A stretch of 30,600 bases of DNA, taken from contig DANB01000027.1 in assembly GCA_002497245.1 (NCBI GenBank), positions 77,222 through 107,821 on the forward strand. The letters run 5' to 3'. The translations under genes were made by a program, and so were the position numbers. The DNA comes from Euryarchaeota archaeon UBA439. Its GTDB lineage: Archaea; Thermoplasmatota; Poseidoniia; Poseidoniales; Thalassarchaeaceae. Positions 7,281 to 15,151 of the stretch are shown here, piece by piece (within the stretch, counting starts at the first letter, position 1; the number at the start of each line of letters is the position of its first letter). The notes under the pieces were generated by a model. It made no database searches and was not told the DNA's origin. It saw only the letters and a program-made list of their open reading frames with translations.

Positions 7281-8585
7281 CTAACTTTCTTTACAAATTA
7301 TGTACAATTTATGACTCCCTGATCCGCGTTCTAAATCTACATCTATCATGTATGATCTTGCCCCATCTGTATCACGTAGTGCTTTATCTAGACGTCTTTG
7401 TAGGGTTGGTTGAATCTCAGGATCTAAAGAACATCTCAAAGTAATCTTTCCTATGTTATTTCTGGAAGCTGCACTAGCAATTTGTTCGATATTGTCTAGT
7501 TCAGGAGGAGTCAATCTATGTTGAATAATTTCTCCAGTACTAACGACAAAACCGTTTATTTCATCATCATCAATTAGAGGGTCAGTATGTATCAATAAAG
7601 GCCTTCTACCCTCTATTCTAAGCCATGAATGGCCCGTGCCCTCTTTTATTGCTTTAGATATCCATTTTTCTTGTAAGCCACTTTGAATTAATGCTGAATC
7701 AATTATTGAGATATAAGCACCAAATGGCGGGGGTTTCGATAAAACATCTACTTTAGAATTCCTTTTTTCCCCCTCTATTTTTGCAATTATATTCTTAGTA
7801 CCCATACGAATACATCGCCTTTCATCTTTTGACGAAATTGCACCTATCCAAAGTGATAATCTATCAACTCTCCCTCCGCCTTGGCTTAACCATTCCCAAG
7901 TTCTTGGAACTCCTGGAAAAATAGTTTCGACAATAGCTTCAATCATTCCTTGTTGTTCTTCTCCCAATCTGGGAGATAAATCAAGAAGTACAGCTGGCCC
8001 CCTGGGGCCAGTTTGTAGATACTCATTCCATGATTTAAGGACATCTTTCAAAGAAGGTTCCATTTCATCAACATGATGATTCTGCGCATCCCTAGGTCTA
8101 GCTGGGTCTAGGTGGAGCATAGCTATTGGAGGATGTGCCCTTATTCCTGATTTCATCAGACTATTCCAGTAAGTTGTAATTGCTCCTTCAGCATCACTAC
8201 TATCTCCAATTATAACCCTATCAAGAGTTTTTTGCATTTCTTCACCATTGGATGCGGAATGCATATTTGCAGCACATAATACTGCAATATTGCCATCTAG
8301 CTCAATACCTAAAGCAGGTCTTTTCAACTCGTTTGCTAGAGCAATAAGTTGTGCTCCAGAACCTACCGCAGCATCAAGAATTACACCGGCCGGCAAATCA
8401 AATGATTCTATTTGTTCTGCTCTAATCATAGAAATTGACCATGGAGTAGATAATCTTCTCATATCCTCGGTCATATGAAGAAGAGGTTCTCCTTTTCTTG
8501 CAGCCTTTGCACTAACTCTTTTCCCCGCTTCCTTTACAATATCTTCTGAAGGTATTAATGCGGTATGATTTTTCTTTCCTGTCAT
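7281..8585 (-). CDS. Class I SAM-dependent methyltransferase, THUMP-like family
   Basis: Probable methyltransferase of 434 residues. SAM-binding motif I is DAAVGSG (71-77), with acidic IELD (95-98) at the end of the second strand. LHLDPARPRD (157-166) and VLLDLSPRLGEE follow; a DP-(A/S)-R block plus DLSP is how I recall the family of uncharacterised methyltransferases with a C-terminal THUMP-like domain. The C-terminal third (from HSWLRIEGRRPLL) would be that domain. THUMP domains usually bind RNA, so an RNA substrate is plausible but not shown. I chose the ATG at 8583-8585; a TTG at 8604-8606 would add seven residues. It lies just upstream of the FKBP gene's end on the same strand and about 110 bp before the ribosomal operon promoter. 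Confidence 0.65.
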   Translation of the reverse strand: MTGKKNHTALIPSEDIVKEAGKRVSAKAARKGEPLLHMTEDMRRLSTPWSISMIRAEQIESFDLPAGVILDAAVGSGAQLIALANELKRPALGIELDGNIAVLCAANMHSASNGEEMQKTLDRVIIGDSSDAEGAITTYWNSLMKSGIRAHPPIAMLHLDPARPRDAQNHHVDEMEPSLKDVLKSWNEYLQTGPRGPAVLLDLSPRLGEEQQGMIEAIVETIFPGVPRTWEWLSQGGGRVDRLSLWIGAISSKDERRCIRMGTKNIIAKIEGEKRNSKVDVLSKPPPFGAYISIIDSALIQSGLQEKWISKAIKEGTGHSWLRIEGRRPLLIHTDPLIDDDEINGFVVSTGEIIQHRLTPPELDNIEQIASAASRNNIGKITLRCSLDPEIQPTLQRRLDKALRDTDGARSYMIDVDLERGSGSHKLYIICKES

Positions 8586-8609
8586 TTTCTCACTTCTTTT
8601 TCTCAAATA

Positions 8610-9560
8610 TCATAAAGCAGCACGGTCTATTTTCACTTCAAATAGAAGCCAAGTATTTTCTAGTTCATGACCTTCACTATTTCCATATGCAATAGGTGGA
8701 GGTAAAAGAACTGTATGAGTAGTCCCAGTATCTTGAATCCAACCTCTGTCTTCCTCAATATCTAATCCAATTACTGCCCATCCAAAACCTTTGATATATC
8801 TAGAATCATCTCCTCCGGTAACTGGCAAGTCTCCTTCATCTAATTGATCTCCAGTGTCTGCATCCCATAATGTGTAGTGCACTTCAATATTATTTCCATC
8901 AGTAACATGCACCTCTCTTTCATTTGAGCCTTTGTAAACATGAACATCTAGATTAATTGTTGAAGATTGGAATTCTACATGTGTGGCCGTAATTGTAATG
9001 TCTTTTTCAGTAATATCTTCTGTTAATGATATTTCAATTATTTCTGAATCTCCACCCTCCAATCCATTCAAGAGAAGATTTTCACTTCCTTCATTTTTAA
9101 ATTCAATGCTTCCACCTATGATTTCTAAAATCAAATCAATAGTTGTATTTCCTCTATTATAGATTACAACACTGGCACCATCTCCAACTCCCTGATGCTC
9201 CCAATCACATCTTAATTCACCAGGATATAAGAAAACACTATCTTGTTCGGATAATGAATCAGGCCAATCCCAATCGTCCAATCTTGAATCACAAGTATCG
9301 AATAAAAGATCGATTTCCCAAGTCCACCTCCCATCTTCTTTAACATCTGCTTCTGTTACAGTTTTTGGGAATAGATTGTCCAATTCATTTTGAAAACCTA
9401 CTGCGGCAAAAGCCAGCCATATCGATGAAAATAATATTATTAATATTGTAGCAAATGAGAGGATCATCATTGTTCTTGGAACTGCCATTTCATTCAACCC
9501 TATGGGTATTGGAGGATGCTCAATTTCCTCCGATGTATCGGCTATCCACGACCTCGTCAC
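8610..9560 (-). CDS. Membrane-anchored FKBP-type peptidyl-prolyl isomerase-like protein
   Basis: 316 residues. A single hydrophobic segment (about 30-54) follows a short N-terminus, so the rest probably faces outside the cell. The middle (60-210) is acidic, beta-rich and unrecognised. The last 100 residues fit an FKBP fold: VHYTLWDADTG, then GFGWAVIGLD, LPPPIAYGN and a final LLFEVKI. FKBPs catalyse proline isomerisation and act as folding helpers, so a role in folding surface proteins is a reasonable inference. The start is GTG at 9558-9560, with a TATA-like GTATATGC on the minus strand near 9596-9603; ATG at residue 25 is the alternative. Three bases separate its stop from the alternative TTG start of the methyltransferase gene, so the two may be co-transcribed. 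Confidence 0.7.
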   Translation of the reverse strand: MTRSWIADTSEEIEHPPIPIGLNEMAVPRTMMILSFATILIILFSSIWLAFAAVGFQNELDNLFPKTVTEADVKEDGRWTWEIDLLFDTCDSRLDDWDWPDSLSEQDSVFLYPGELRCDWEHQGVGDGASVVIYNRGNTTIDLILEIIGGSIEFKNEGSENLLLNGLEGGDSEIIEISLTEDITEKDITITATHVEFQSSTINLDVHVYKGSNEREVHVTDGNNIEVHYTLWDADTGDQLDEGDLPVTGGDDSRYIKGFGWAVIGLDIEEDRGWIQDTGTTHTVLLPPPIAYGNSEGHELENTWLLFEVKIDRAAL

Positions 9561-9637
9561 AGTACTTTGTCAAGCCGGCCCATCATCAAGGTTAGCATAT
9601 ACTGTTAGTAACAAAATAGACAATATTTTCCACTAAT

Positions 9638-9661
9638 AAAGGCGCAGTGAATCGTTTTTTT
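9638..9661. repeat. Intergenic motif AAAGGCGCAGT...CGTTTT, copy 1
   Basis: AAAGGCGCAGT (9638-9648), then GAAT, CG and a run of seven T. A second copy occurs at 29896-29916. This copy lies between the FKBP gene start and the end of the polytopic membrane gene. CGC and CG could form a weak stem flanked by A and T runs, so a terminator or protein-binding site is possible. Confidence 0.45.
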
Positions 9662-9672
9662 CCAAATTTTCC

Positions 9673-12600
9673 TTAATCTTTAATCAATTCTTCTTCGTTA
9701 GATAGACTCAACCAAGTGACGAATCCTAATTCTGCTGCTAAAACGATTAATGAGATAAGTAAAACTGAAGGATTTAGCATTGTACTTCCTAATACCAATA
9801 GAGATGCAATAATGGCTATTATGAGGTCGAATAAACCCCAAACTCTCAAGATTCTTCTTAATTGTAATATTCCAACAATCCAAATAACGGTAGATAAACT
9901 AACTAGAATAATTGGAAGATAAATTGTTGTTAAAATTCCAGTCCACAATATCCCTGTATACAACATTAAATGTGCATCTATAGCTAATACCATTGTCCAG
10001 ATTTCTTTTTTCAGCGGCACAGTCAAAGCACATAAAAATAGTAATATAAGACCAATAATCAACGTCACATCATCTTCAATACCATTTATGCTAGTTATTA
10101 TATTTGATATTGAAATTATTGGGAAAATCATTGCCGGAACTATAAATCCTAATTCTGCAATTTGCTCATTCTTTATTGTATGGTATAGAGTTAGTAAAAT
10201 AGCTAAAATCCCTGCTGGTCCAGTTGAGATGAATACTATTGCAATCGCCCTAATAGCATTGCTATTCGTGGGCTCTTTCCCTTTTTTCTGCCTTTTTAGT
10301 TCTAGCCAATATAATAAAATTACAGACAGGATCAATAAACTTTCAAGTATTATCCATGGCAACATCCATTCAATAAAATCACCTTTAATGGGATTTACAG
10401 TTAGAGGAGCTGGTAGTGATTCGTAAAGTATGGCTCCCACTAGTCTACCTATGAATATTGGAACGATAAACCAATCAACTGCAATAGCAATCCTCTCCAT
10501 TAAATTCTTCTGATTTATCAGAGAAATAATACAAAGCAATAACATCAGTAGTGCCATTATTGCCATATCAAATAGTTCTGAATTACTCATTCCAGGAGAT
10601 AGATGGCCGGATAATTGAATCACAATCATACCACTTATTGCGATTGCAATTGGTAATTCTATTCCTAGAAAGTGAGGTAATTCTAATTCTAATTCTTTAG
10701 TCCGTTGTCGAGCGATTAATATTAAGATTGAGATAAAAATTCCACTGACTAGAATTAACAATTGATTTACTCCTCCAATGAAACTAATAACTGATGAACT
10801 GATAATAACTAATCCAAGAACTAACAGAATAATCAGAGGTTTATGAGTGGCGTCTGTGAGATATAATTCTTCCAAATCTTCAGTATCGCCCATTTCTCTA
10901 CTCTTTTTCCTTTTACTTGTTATTTCCAATAGTTGTGAATCGAAACTTTTCCCATCTGTTGAAGATAAAGTCTTAGCAATTGTTTTCTTTTTAGCCAATT
11001 CTTTCAACTCATCTCTTTTTGCAATACTTTTTATTTCTCTTCTTACTTCTCCATTACCTACCATCCAAATTGTACTAATTGCGAACAATCCTAATCCTGC
11101 CATTAATTCAGAGAAATTTCCAATTCGGTAAACTAGAGCAATATTGATTGTTAATAGCCATAGAGAAGCCAAAGATGGATTCAGCAATTTTTCAATTTTA
11201 TTTATTTTTATAAGATAACTAAAGATTATTATTGTAGTGCATAATAAGGATACTTTCCCAATACCTAATTCAGGAATTATATCAGTATCTACTAATTCAT
11301 TTCGACCTCTACTAATTATACTGATTAACATCGGCAACCCCATAAGAGTCATTCCAATAGAATAAATACCATCTTTTTGTTCATCATTTTTAAAGAATAG
11401 AATTCCTGCAGCCAAGCAGTATATAATCATCAAAATTTCATCAAGTCCAAACTGCCATTGCACTATTAAAAATCCAATTGCTAGAGTTGTCAGCATTACA
11501 GTAGAATTCCCAATTCTTTTTTTATTCAATTCAGAAATCAAGTGCAATGAAGTGATTATACCTAAAATAATCAATATGGTGATCGCAGTAAAACCTCCGA
11601 AATTGGCCATGAATGTTATAGTCATTAATGGTAGCCATAATCCAATACTCCATAATTGTAATAATCCGGAATCTCTAATTGATGCAGAAATTTCTGTAAC
11701 TCCAAGAAATTTCGATGCTAAATTAACATCATTTTCACCTAATTTGTAATTTACAATAATCATCAATAAAGATGAAACCGAGAAATAGGCTAAAAGTGGT
11801 ATTGGCTCTAAATGAATAATTGAACCAGGGTCAGCATTACCATTTGCTACAATTAAGGTCCTAATTGCTTCTTCTAGGATTTCCTCTATCATTACCCATG
11901 CCCATGGAAGAATTACTGTAACTCCTCCTAAAGAGGGAGAACTTCTTTTTATTGCTAGATACCCTGTACCAATATGTACTAAAGACAATCCAAATAATAG
12001 TAATGACCCCCCATCTCCTGCAATACAACTAGAAAGACAGAATGTGTTTCCTGAAGTCTGATTTGCTGGAATCATTATTACTAATAATATCAGTATTCCA
12101 ATAGATCCAGTCCATAGCACTCTGTCTGTAACTGATTGCTGATCTCTTATCATTAAAAATCCAGTTACAAATATCCCTATTACTGCAAATATCTCATAAG
12201 AATCAAATGTTAGTATATTTTCTGTTTCATTAATTACTAAGAAGCTAGTCATTAATGAAGCTGAGATTAATAACGGAATAGACACTCTTCGAGCATTTAT
12301 TCCTCTAACAACCAGATAGGAACCTCCGAATGAAGAAGCTAAAATTGAGATTAATCCTAATGCGTAACCCACATCCTCCCGATTGGCACCAACAGCCATT
12401 AAAGCTCCAATCATTCCTAAGGATACTGAAACCCCCCATAACCCCGGCTCCCCCAATCCCAATGCTTTGAATGCCTTTGAAAACCAATTTTCATCTTTAG
12501 CAAATATTGCCGCCATACTCGCATTAATCCCCGAAATAATGATGATTAGGACAAATAATAGTAGTGGTTCATCAAGTGGTAGTATTTTCAGTGAACCCAC

Positions 12601-13437
12601 ACTAAATCCTTCAGTAAGTGCATGCATTCCAATCCACAGATTAGTTGACGCTATACCCAGTGATGCCAAATTACCTGATTTTCTATGTAAAGCTAAACCA
12701 TGAACTAGTATAGTTGCAATTAGTATCATTAATGCAATCCCAATTTCTCCAAAGCTGTACCCCGTTGCAGAACCTATTGCTAGTAAAATCAGTGTTGATT
12801 GTGCGGCTATCGCATCGTGATTATGTCTGTAAGAAAGATATACATTGAATCCTACAAGTCCTAGCAAGATCCCACCAAGAATCTCTACAGATATAATATT
12901 CCATCTTTGTAGTTCTATTGCTAATCCATACAATACCTTCATTGAAATTATTACCCAAGTAATTCCCAATAAATGAAGATTCTTTTTAGGTATCCATATT
13001 TCTCCTAGAATAAAACCCATCATTGCTAAAAGTAGCAAAAGAATCGTTGCAAATAATGGCTCTAAAGCAATTCCTGCAACGATACTAACGCCTGAAAATA
13101 ATAGAATCATTGATGCCATCAGTATCCAATTGACTTTCCTTTCTCCTTCTTGAGCCAAGTTAGTTGTTAGATCTGCTTCAGGCTTGTTAATTACGGTACC
13201 ATCTTTTCTAATATATCCTGGCGATTTTTCATCTATCTGTGCGAATGGATCGAAAATATCTCCCAACGCTTCATCTATTTGTTTAGTATCTTTTTCTTGT
13301 TCTATTTCTGAGGTATCATTAGGAATTAATATATCTCCTAATTCAATAGAATCGCTTATCTTAAATGCACGTTTTCGAATAAGTTCATCATTCGAATCTT
13401 CGGTACTCACAACATCGCTGAAAGGTATTGATGACAT
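9673..13437 (-). CDS. Very large polytopic membrane protein of unknown function
   Basis: About 1254 residues. After a hydrophilic, acidic N-terminus of roughly 110 residues the chain is almost entirely hydrophobic segments, about 35 by eye, broken by one charged cytoplasm-like loop (about residues 805-870; repeated K/R/E, no cysteines). I see no transporter, glycosyltransferase, channel or protease motif and do not recognise a family. Many segments begin with Leu/Ile-rich stretches and Gly-Ile pairs, which suggests internally repeated helices. ATG at 13435-13437 was preferred because GGGGATGAG lies just before it and a TATA-like ATATATATC (13467-13475) covers the codons between it and the upstream ATG at 13479. 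It is transcribed away from pckA across a shared 90-bp promoter region. Confidence 0.85.
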   Translation of the reverse strand: MSSIPFSDVVSTEDSNDELIRKRAFKISDSIELGDILIPNDTSEIEQEKDTKQIDEALGDIFDPFAQIDEKSPGYIRKDGTVINKPEADLTTNLAQEGERKVNWILMASMILLFSGVSIVAGIALEPLFATILLLLLAMMGFILGEIWIPKKNLHLLGITWVIISMKVLYGLAIELQRWNIISVEILGGILLGLVGFNVYLSYRHNHDAIAAQSTLILLAIGSATGYSFGEIGIALMILIATILVHGLALHRKSGNLASLGIASTNLWIGMHALTEGFSVGSLKILPLDEPLLLFVLIIIISGINASMAAIFAKDENWFSKAFKALGLGEPGLWGVSVSLGMIGALMAVGANREDVGYALGLISILASSFGGSYLVVRGINARRVSIPLLISASLMTSFLVINETENILTFDSYEIFAVIGIFVTGFLMIRDQQSVTDRVLWTGSIGILILLVIMIPANQTSGNTFCLSSCIAGDGGSLLLFGLSLVHIGTGYLAIKRSSPSLGGVTVILPWAWVMIEEILEEAIRTLIVANGNADPGSIIHLEPIPLLAYFSVSSLLMIIVNYKLGENDVNLASKFLGVTEISASIRDSGLLQLWSIGLWLPLMTITFMANFGGFTAITILIILGIITSLHLISELNKKRIGNSTVMLTTLAIGFLIVQWQFGLDEILMIIYCLAAGILFFKNDEQKDGIYSIGMTLMGLPMLISIISRGRNELVDTDIIPELGIGKVSLLCTTIIIFSYLIKINKIEKLLNPSLASLWLLTINIALVYRIGNFSELMAGLGLFAISTIWMVGNGEVRREIKSIAKRDELKELAKKKTIAKTLSSTDGKSFDSQLLEITSKRKKSREMGDTEDLEELYLTDATHKPLIILLVLGLVIISSSVISFIGGVNQLLILVSGIFISILILIARQRTKELELELPHFLGIELPIAIAISGMIVIQLSGHLSPGMSNSELFDMAIMALLMLLLCIISLINQKNLMERIAIAVDWFIVPIFIGRLVGAILYESLPAPLTVNPIKGDFIEWMLPWIILESLLILSVILLYWLELKRQKKGKEPTNSNAIRAIAIVFISTGPAGILAILLTLYHTIKNEQIAELGFIVPAMIFPIISISNIITSINGIEDDVTLIIGLILLFLCALTVPLKKEIWTMVLAIDAHLMLYTGILWTGILTTIYLPIILVSLSTVIWIVGILQLRRILRVWGLFDLIIAIIASLLVLGSTMLNPSVLLISLIVLAAELGFVTWLSLSNEEELIKD

Positions 13438-13526
13438 AATCTCATCCCCTTTTTCATTGAGTCTAAGATATATATTCATTATATCTCTAGGTAATGGTTG
13501 AAAAGTGATTCATATTGTCAGTGCCC
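13438..13526. promoter_or_regulatory. Divergent promoter between the polytopic membrane gene and pckA
   Basis: The 89 bp between the two start codons has one AT-rich core, GATATATATTCATTATATC (13467-13485). It offers a TATA element in each direction: ATATATATC for the minus-strand gene and ATTATATC for pckA. Both transcripts would have leaders of only a few to about 20 bases. The overlap implies that the two promoters may compete. Inferred from spacing only. Confidence 0.45.
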
Positions 13527-15143
13527 ATGGAGACGTCGTCGAAAGGCACTGGCCCATCAGAATTTGCCACCCCATTAGCAACTCATGGGCTCGATCCCAA
13601 GGGTGCAGTACACTGGAATCTTGGCTGGGAAGAACTTCATGAGATTGCAGTCAAAAGAGGTGAGGCAACTTTGACTTCTCACGGGGTTCTTCTGGCAACC
13701 ACTGGTGAGAGAACTGGACGTTCACCTAATGACAGATTTATTGTGGATGAGTCAGGACTTGCAGAAGATGTTTGGTGGGGTGAGGTGAATAAATCAACAT
13801 CTTCTGAAGTATTCGATAATTTACTATCTAAGGTACAAAATCATCTCGATAACAGAGATGTATTATTCGTCAAAGATGCTCATTGTGGGGCGGATCCAAA
13901 ATATTCGATGCCAGTGCGATTAATCACCGAAAAAGCTTGGCACGCCTCTTTTTTCCATAACATGTTTGTTCGAAGTAATCCAAGTGAATTGGTTAATCAT
14001 AATCCTGAATATACTATCCTTCATGCACCAGAATTAATAGCAGATCCTAAAGATGATGGTACAAATTCAGGCGTTTTTGTAATCTTGGCACTAGATAGAG
14101 GACTTGTTATAATTGGGGGGACCCATTATGCAGGTGAAATTAAGAAAGCAATTTTTACAATTATGAATCATATTTTACCCGCTAAAGGTTTACTTCCAAT
14201 GCACTGTTCAGCTAATACTGACTATAAAAATTCAGCATTATTCTTTGGTTTATCTGGGACAGGTAAGACAACACTTTCTGCCGATCCAGCAAGAGCACTT
14301 ATTGGAGATGATGAACATGGCTGGTCTGATGACGGTGTATTCAATTTTGAAGGAGGTTGCTATGCTAAATTGATAGGACTCTCAAAGGAAGACGAACCAG
14401 CGATTTTTGCTACTACTAGGATGCCAGGGTCTGTCTTAGAAAACGTGATACTAGATGCTAATGGAGTCCCTGATTTTGAAGATGGGACTCTCACTCAAAA
14501 TACTCGAGGTTCTTATCCAATTGAGTCAATTGAAAATCGTACTCCTGATTCAATGGCCGGCCATCCTAAAGATGTAGTATTCCTAACTTGTGATGCATTT
14601 GGTGTTCTACCTCCGCTCTCTAGATTAACTCCAGAACAAGCAGCTTATCATTTCATATCTGGATACACTGCTAAAGTTGCGGGTACAGAAATAGGAATTA
14701 CTGAACCACAGGCTACATTCTCAACATGTTTTGGGGCACCATTCATGCCAAGACATCCTAGTGTTTATGCTGATTTACTTTCAACTAAGATTCGTGATCA
14801 TAATGCTAATTGTTGGTTAATTAATACAGGATGGGTTGCAGGGGGTTATGGTGAATCAAGTAGGATTCGTATTAAATGGACTAGAGCGTTACTTAATGCA
14901 GCTTTAGATGGTTCTCTTGATGATGTTATATTTGTAGAAGATGAAAGATTTGGCTTCAATATACCTACATCTTGTGAAGGTGTACCGGATGAAATTCTTC
15001 AACCCAGACAAACATGGCCAGATAAGAAAAGATTTGATAATGTTGCAAATCTACTTGCACAGATGTTTATCGAAAACTTCGAACAATATTCAGATGGCTG
15101 CAGTGAAGAAGTTCTATCTGCCTCACCAAAAGTCTTAGATTAA
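13527..15143 (+). CDS. pckA: Phosphoenolpyruvate carboxykinase (ATP)
   Basis: Converts oxaloacetate and ATP to PEP, CO2 and ADP, the entry step of gluconeogenesis from C4 acids. The protein is 538 residues from ATG at 13527, close to the 540 of E. coli PckA; a TTG at 13515 would add four. Visible signatures are TGRSPNDRFIV, the kinase P-loop GLSGTGKTTLSAD (lysine at residue 247), the metal-binding IGDDEHGW (259-266), FNFEGGCYAK, and the C-terminal NTGWVAGGYGES with RIKWTRALL. These belong to the ATP-dependent family, unlike the GTP enzyme found in several other archaea. Its 3' end meets that of maeB with only 8 bp between stop codons. No residue of the active site appears lost. Confidence 0.95.
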   Translation: METSSKGTGPSEFATPLATHGLDPKGAVHWNLGWEELHEIAVKRGEATLTSHGVLLATTGERTGRSPNDRFIVDESGLAEDVWWGEVNKSTSSEVFDNLLSKVQNHLDNRDVLFVKDAHCGADPKYSMPVRLITEKAWHASFFHNMFVRSNPSELVNHNPEYTILHAPELIADPKDDGTNSGVFVILALDRGLVIIGGTHYAGEIKKAIFTIMNHILPAKGLLPMHCSANTDYKNSALFFGLSGTGKTTLSADPARALIGDDEHGWSDDGVFNFEGGCYAKLIGLSKEDEPAIFATTRMPGSVLENVILDANGVPDFEDGTLTQNTRGSYPIESIENRTPDSMAGHPKDVVFLTCDAFGVLPPLSRLTPEQAAYHFISGYTAKVAGTEIGITEPQATFSTCFGAPFMPRHPSVYADLLSTKIRDHNANCWLINTGWVAGGYGESSRIRIKWTRALLNAALDGSLDDVIFVEDERFGFNIPTSCEGVPDEILQPRQTWPDKKRFDNVANLLAQMFIENFEQYSDGCSEEVLSASPKVLD

Positions 15144-15151
15144 TGCTAAAA

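Noticed and set aside
13438..13479. Upstream ATG at 13479 for the polytopic membrane gene
   Set aside because: Its codons overlap the likely TATA element, and GGGGATGAG lies just before the ATG at 13437.
9716..13501. Several open frames of 60-110 codons on the plus strand opposite the polytopic membrane gene
   Set aside because: They mirror the Leu/Ile-rich helices of the real gene in the opposite frame, have no ribosome sites and show no recognisable protein pattern.
13515..13526. TTG start for pckA four codons before the ATG
   Set aside because: Family homology begins after the ATG and the 538-residue length fits the family; TTG would add nothing conserved.
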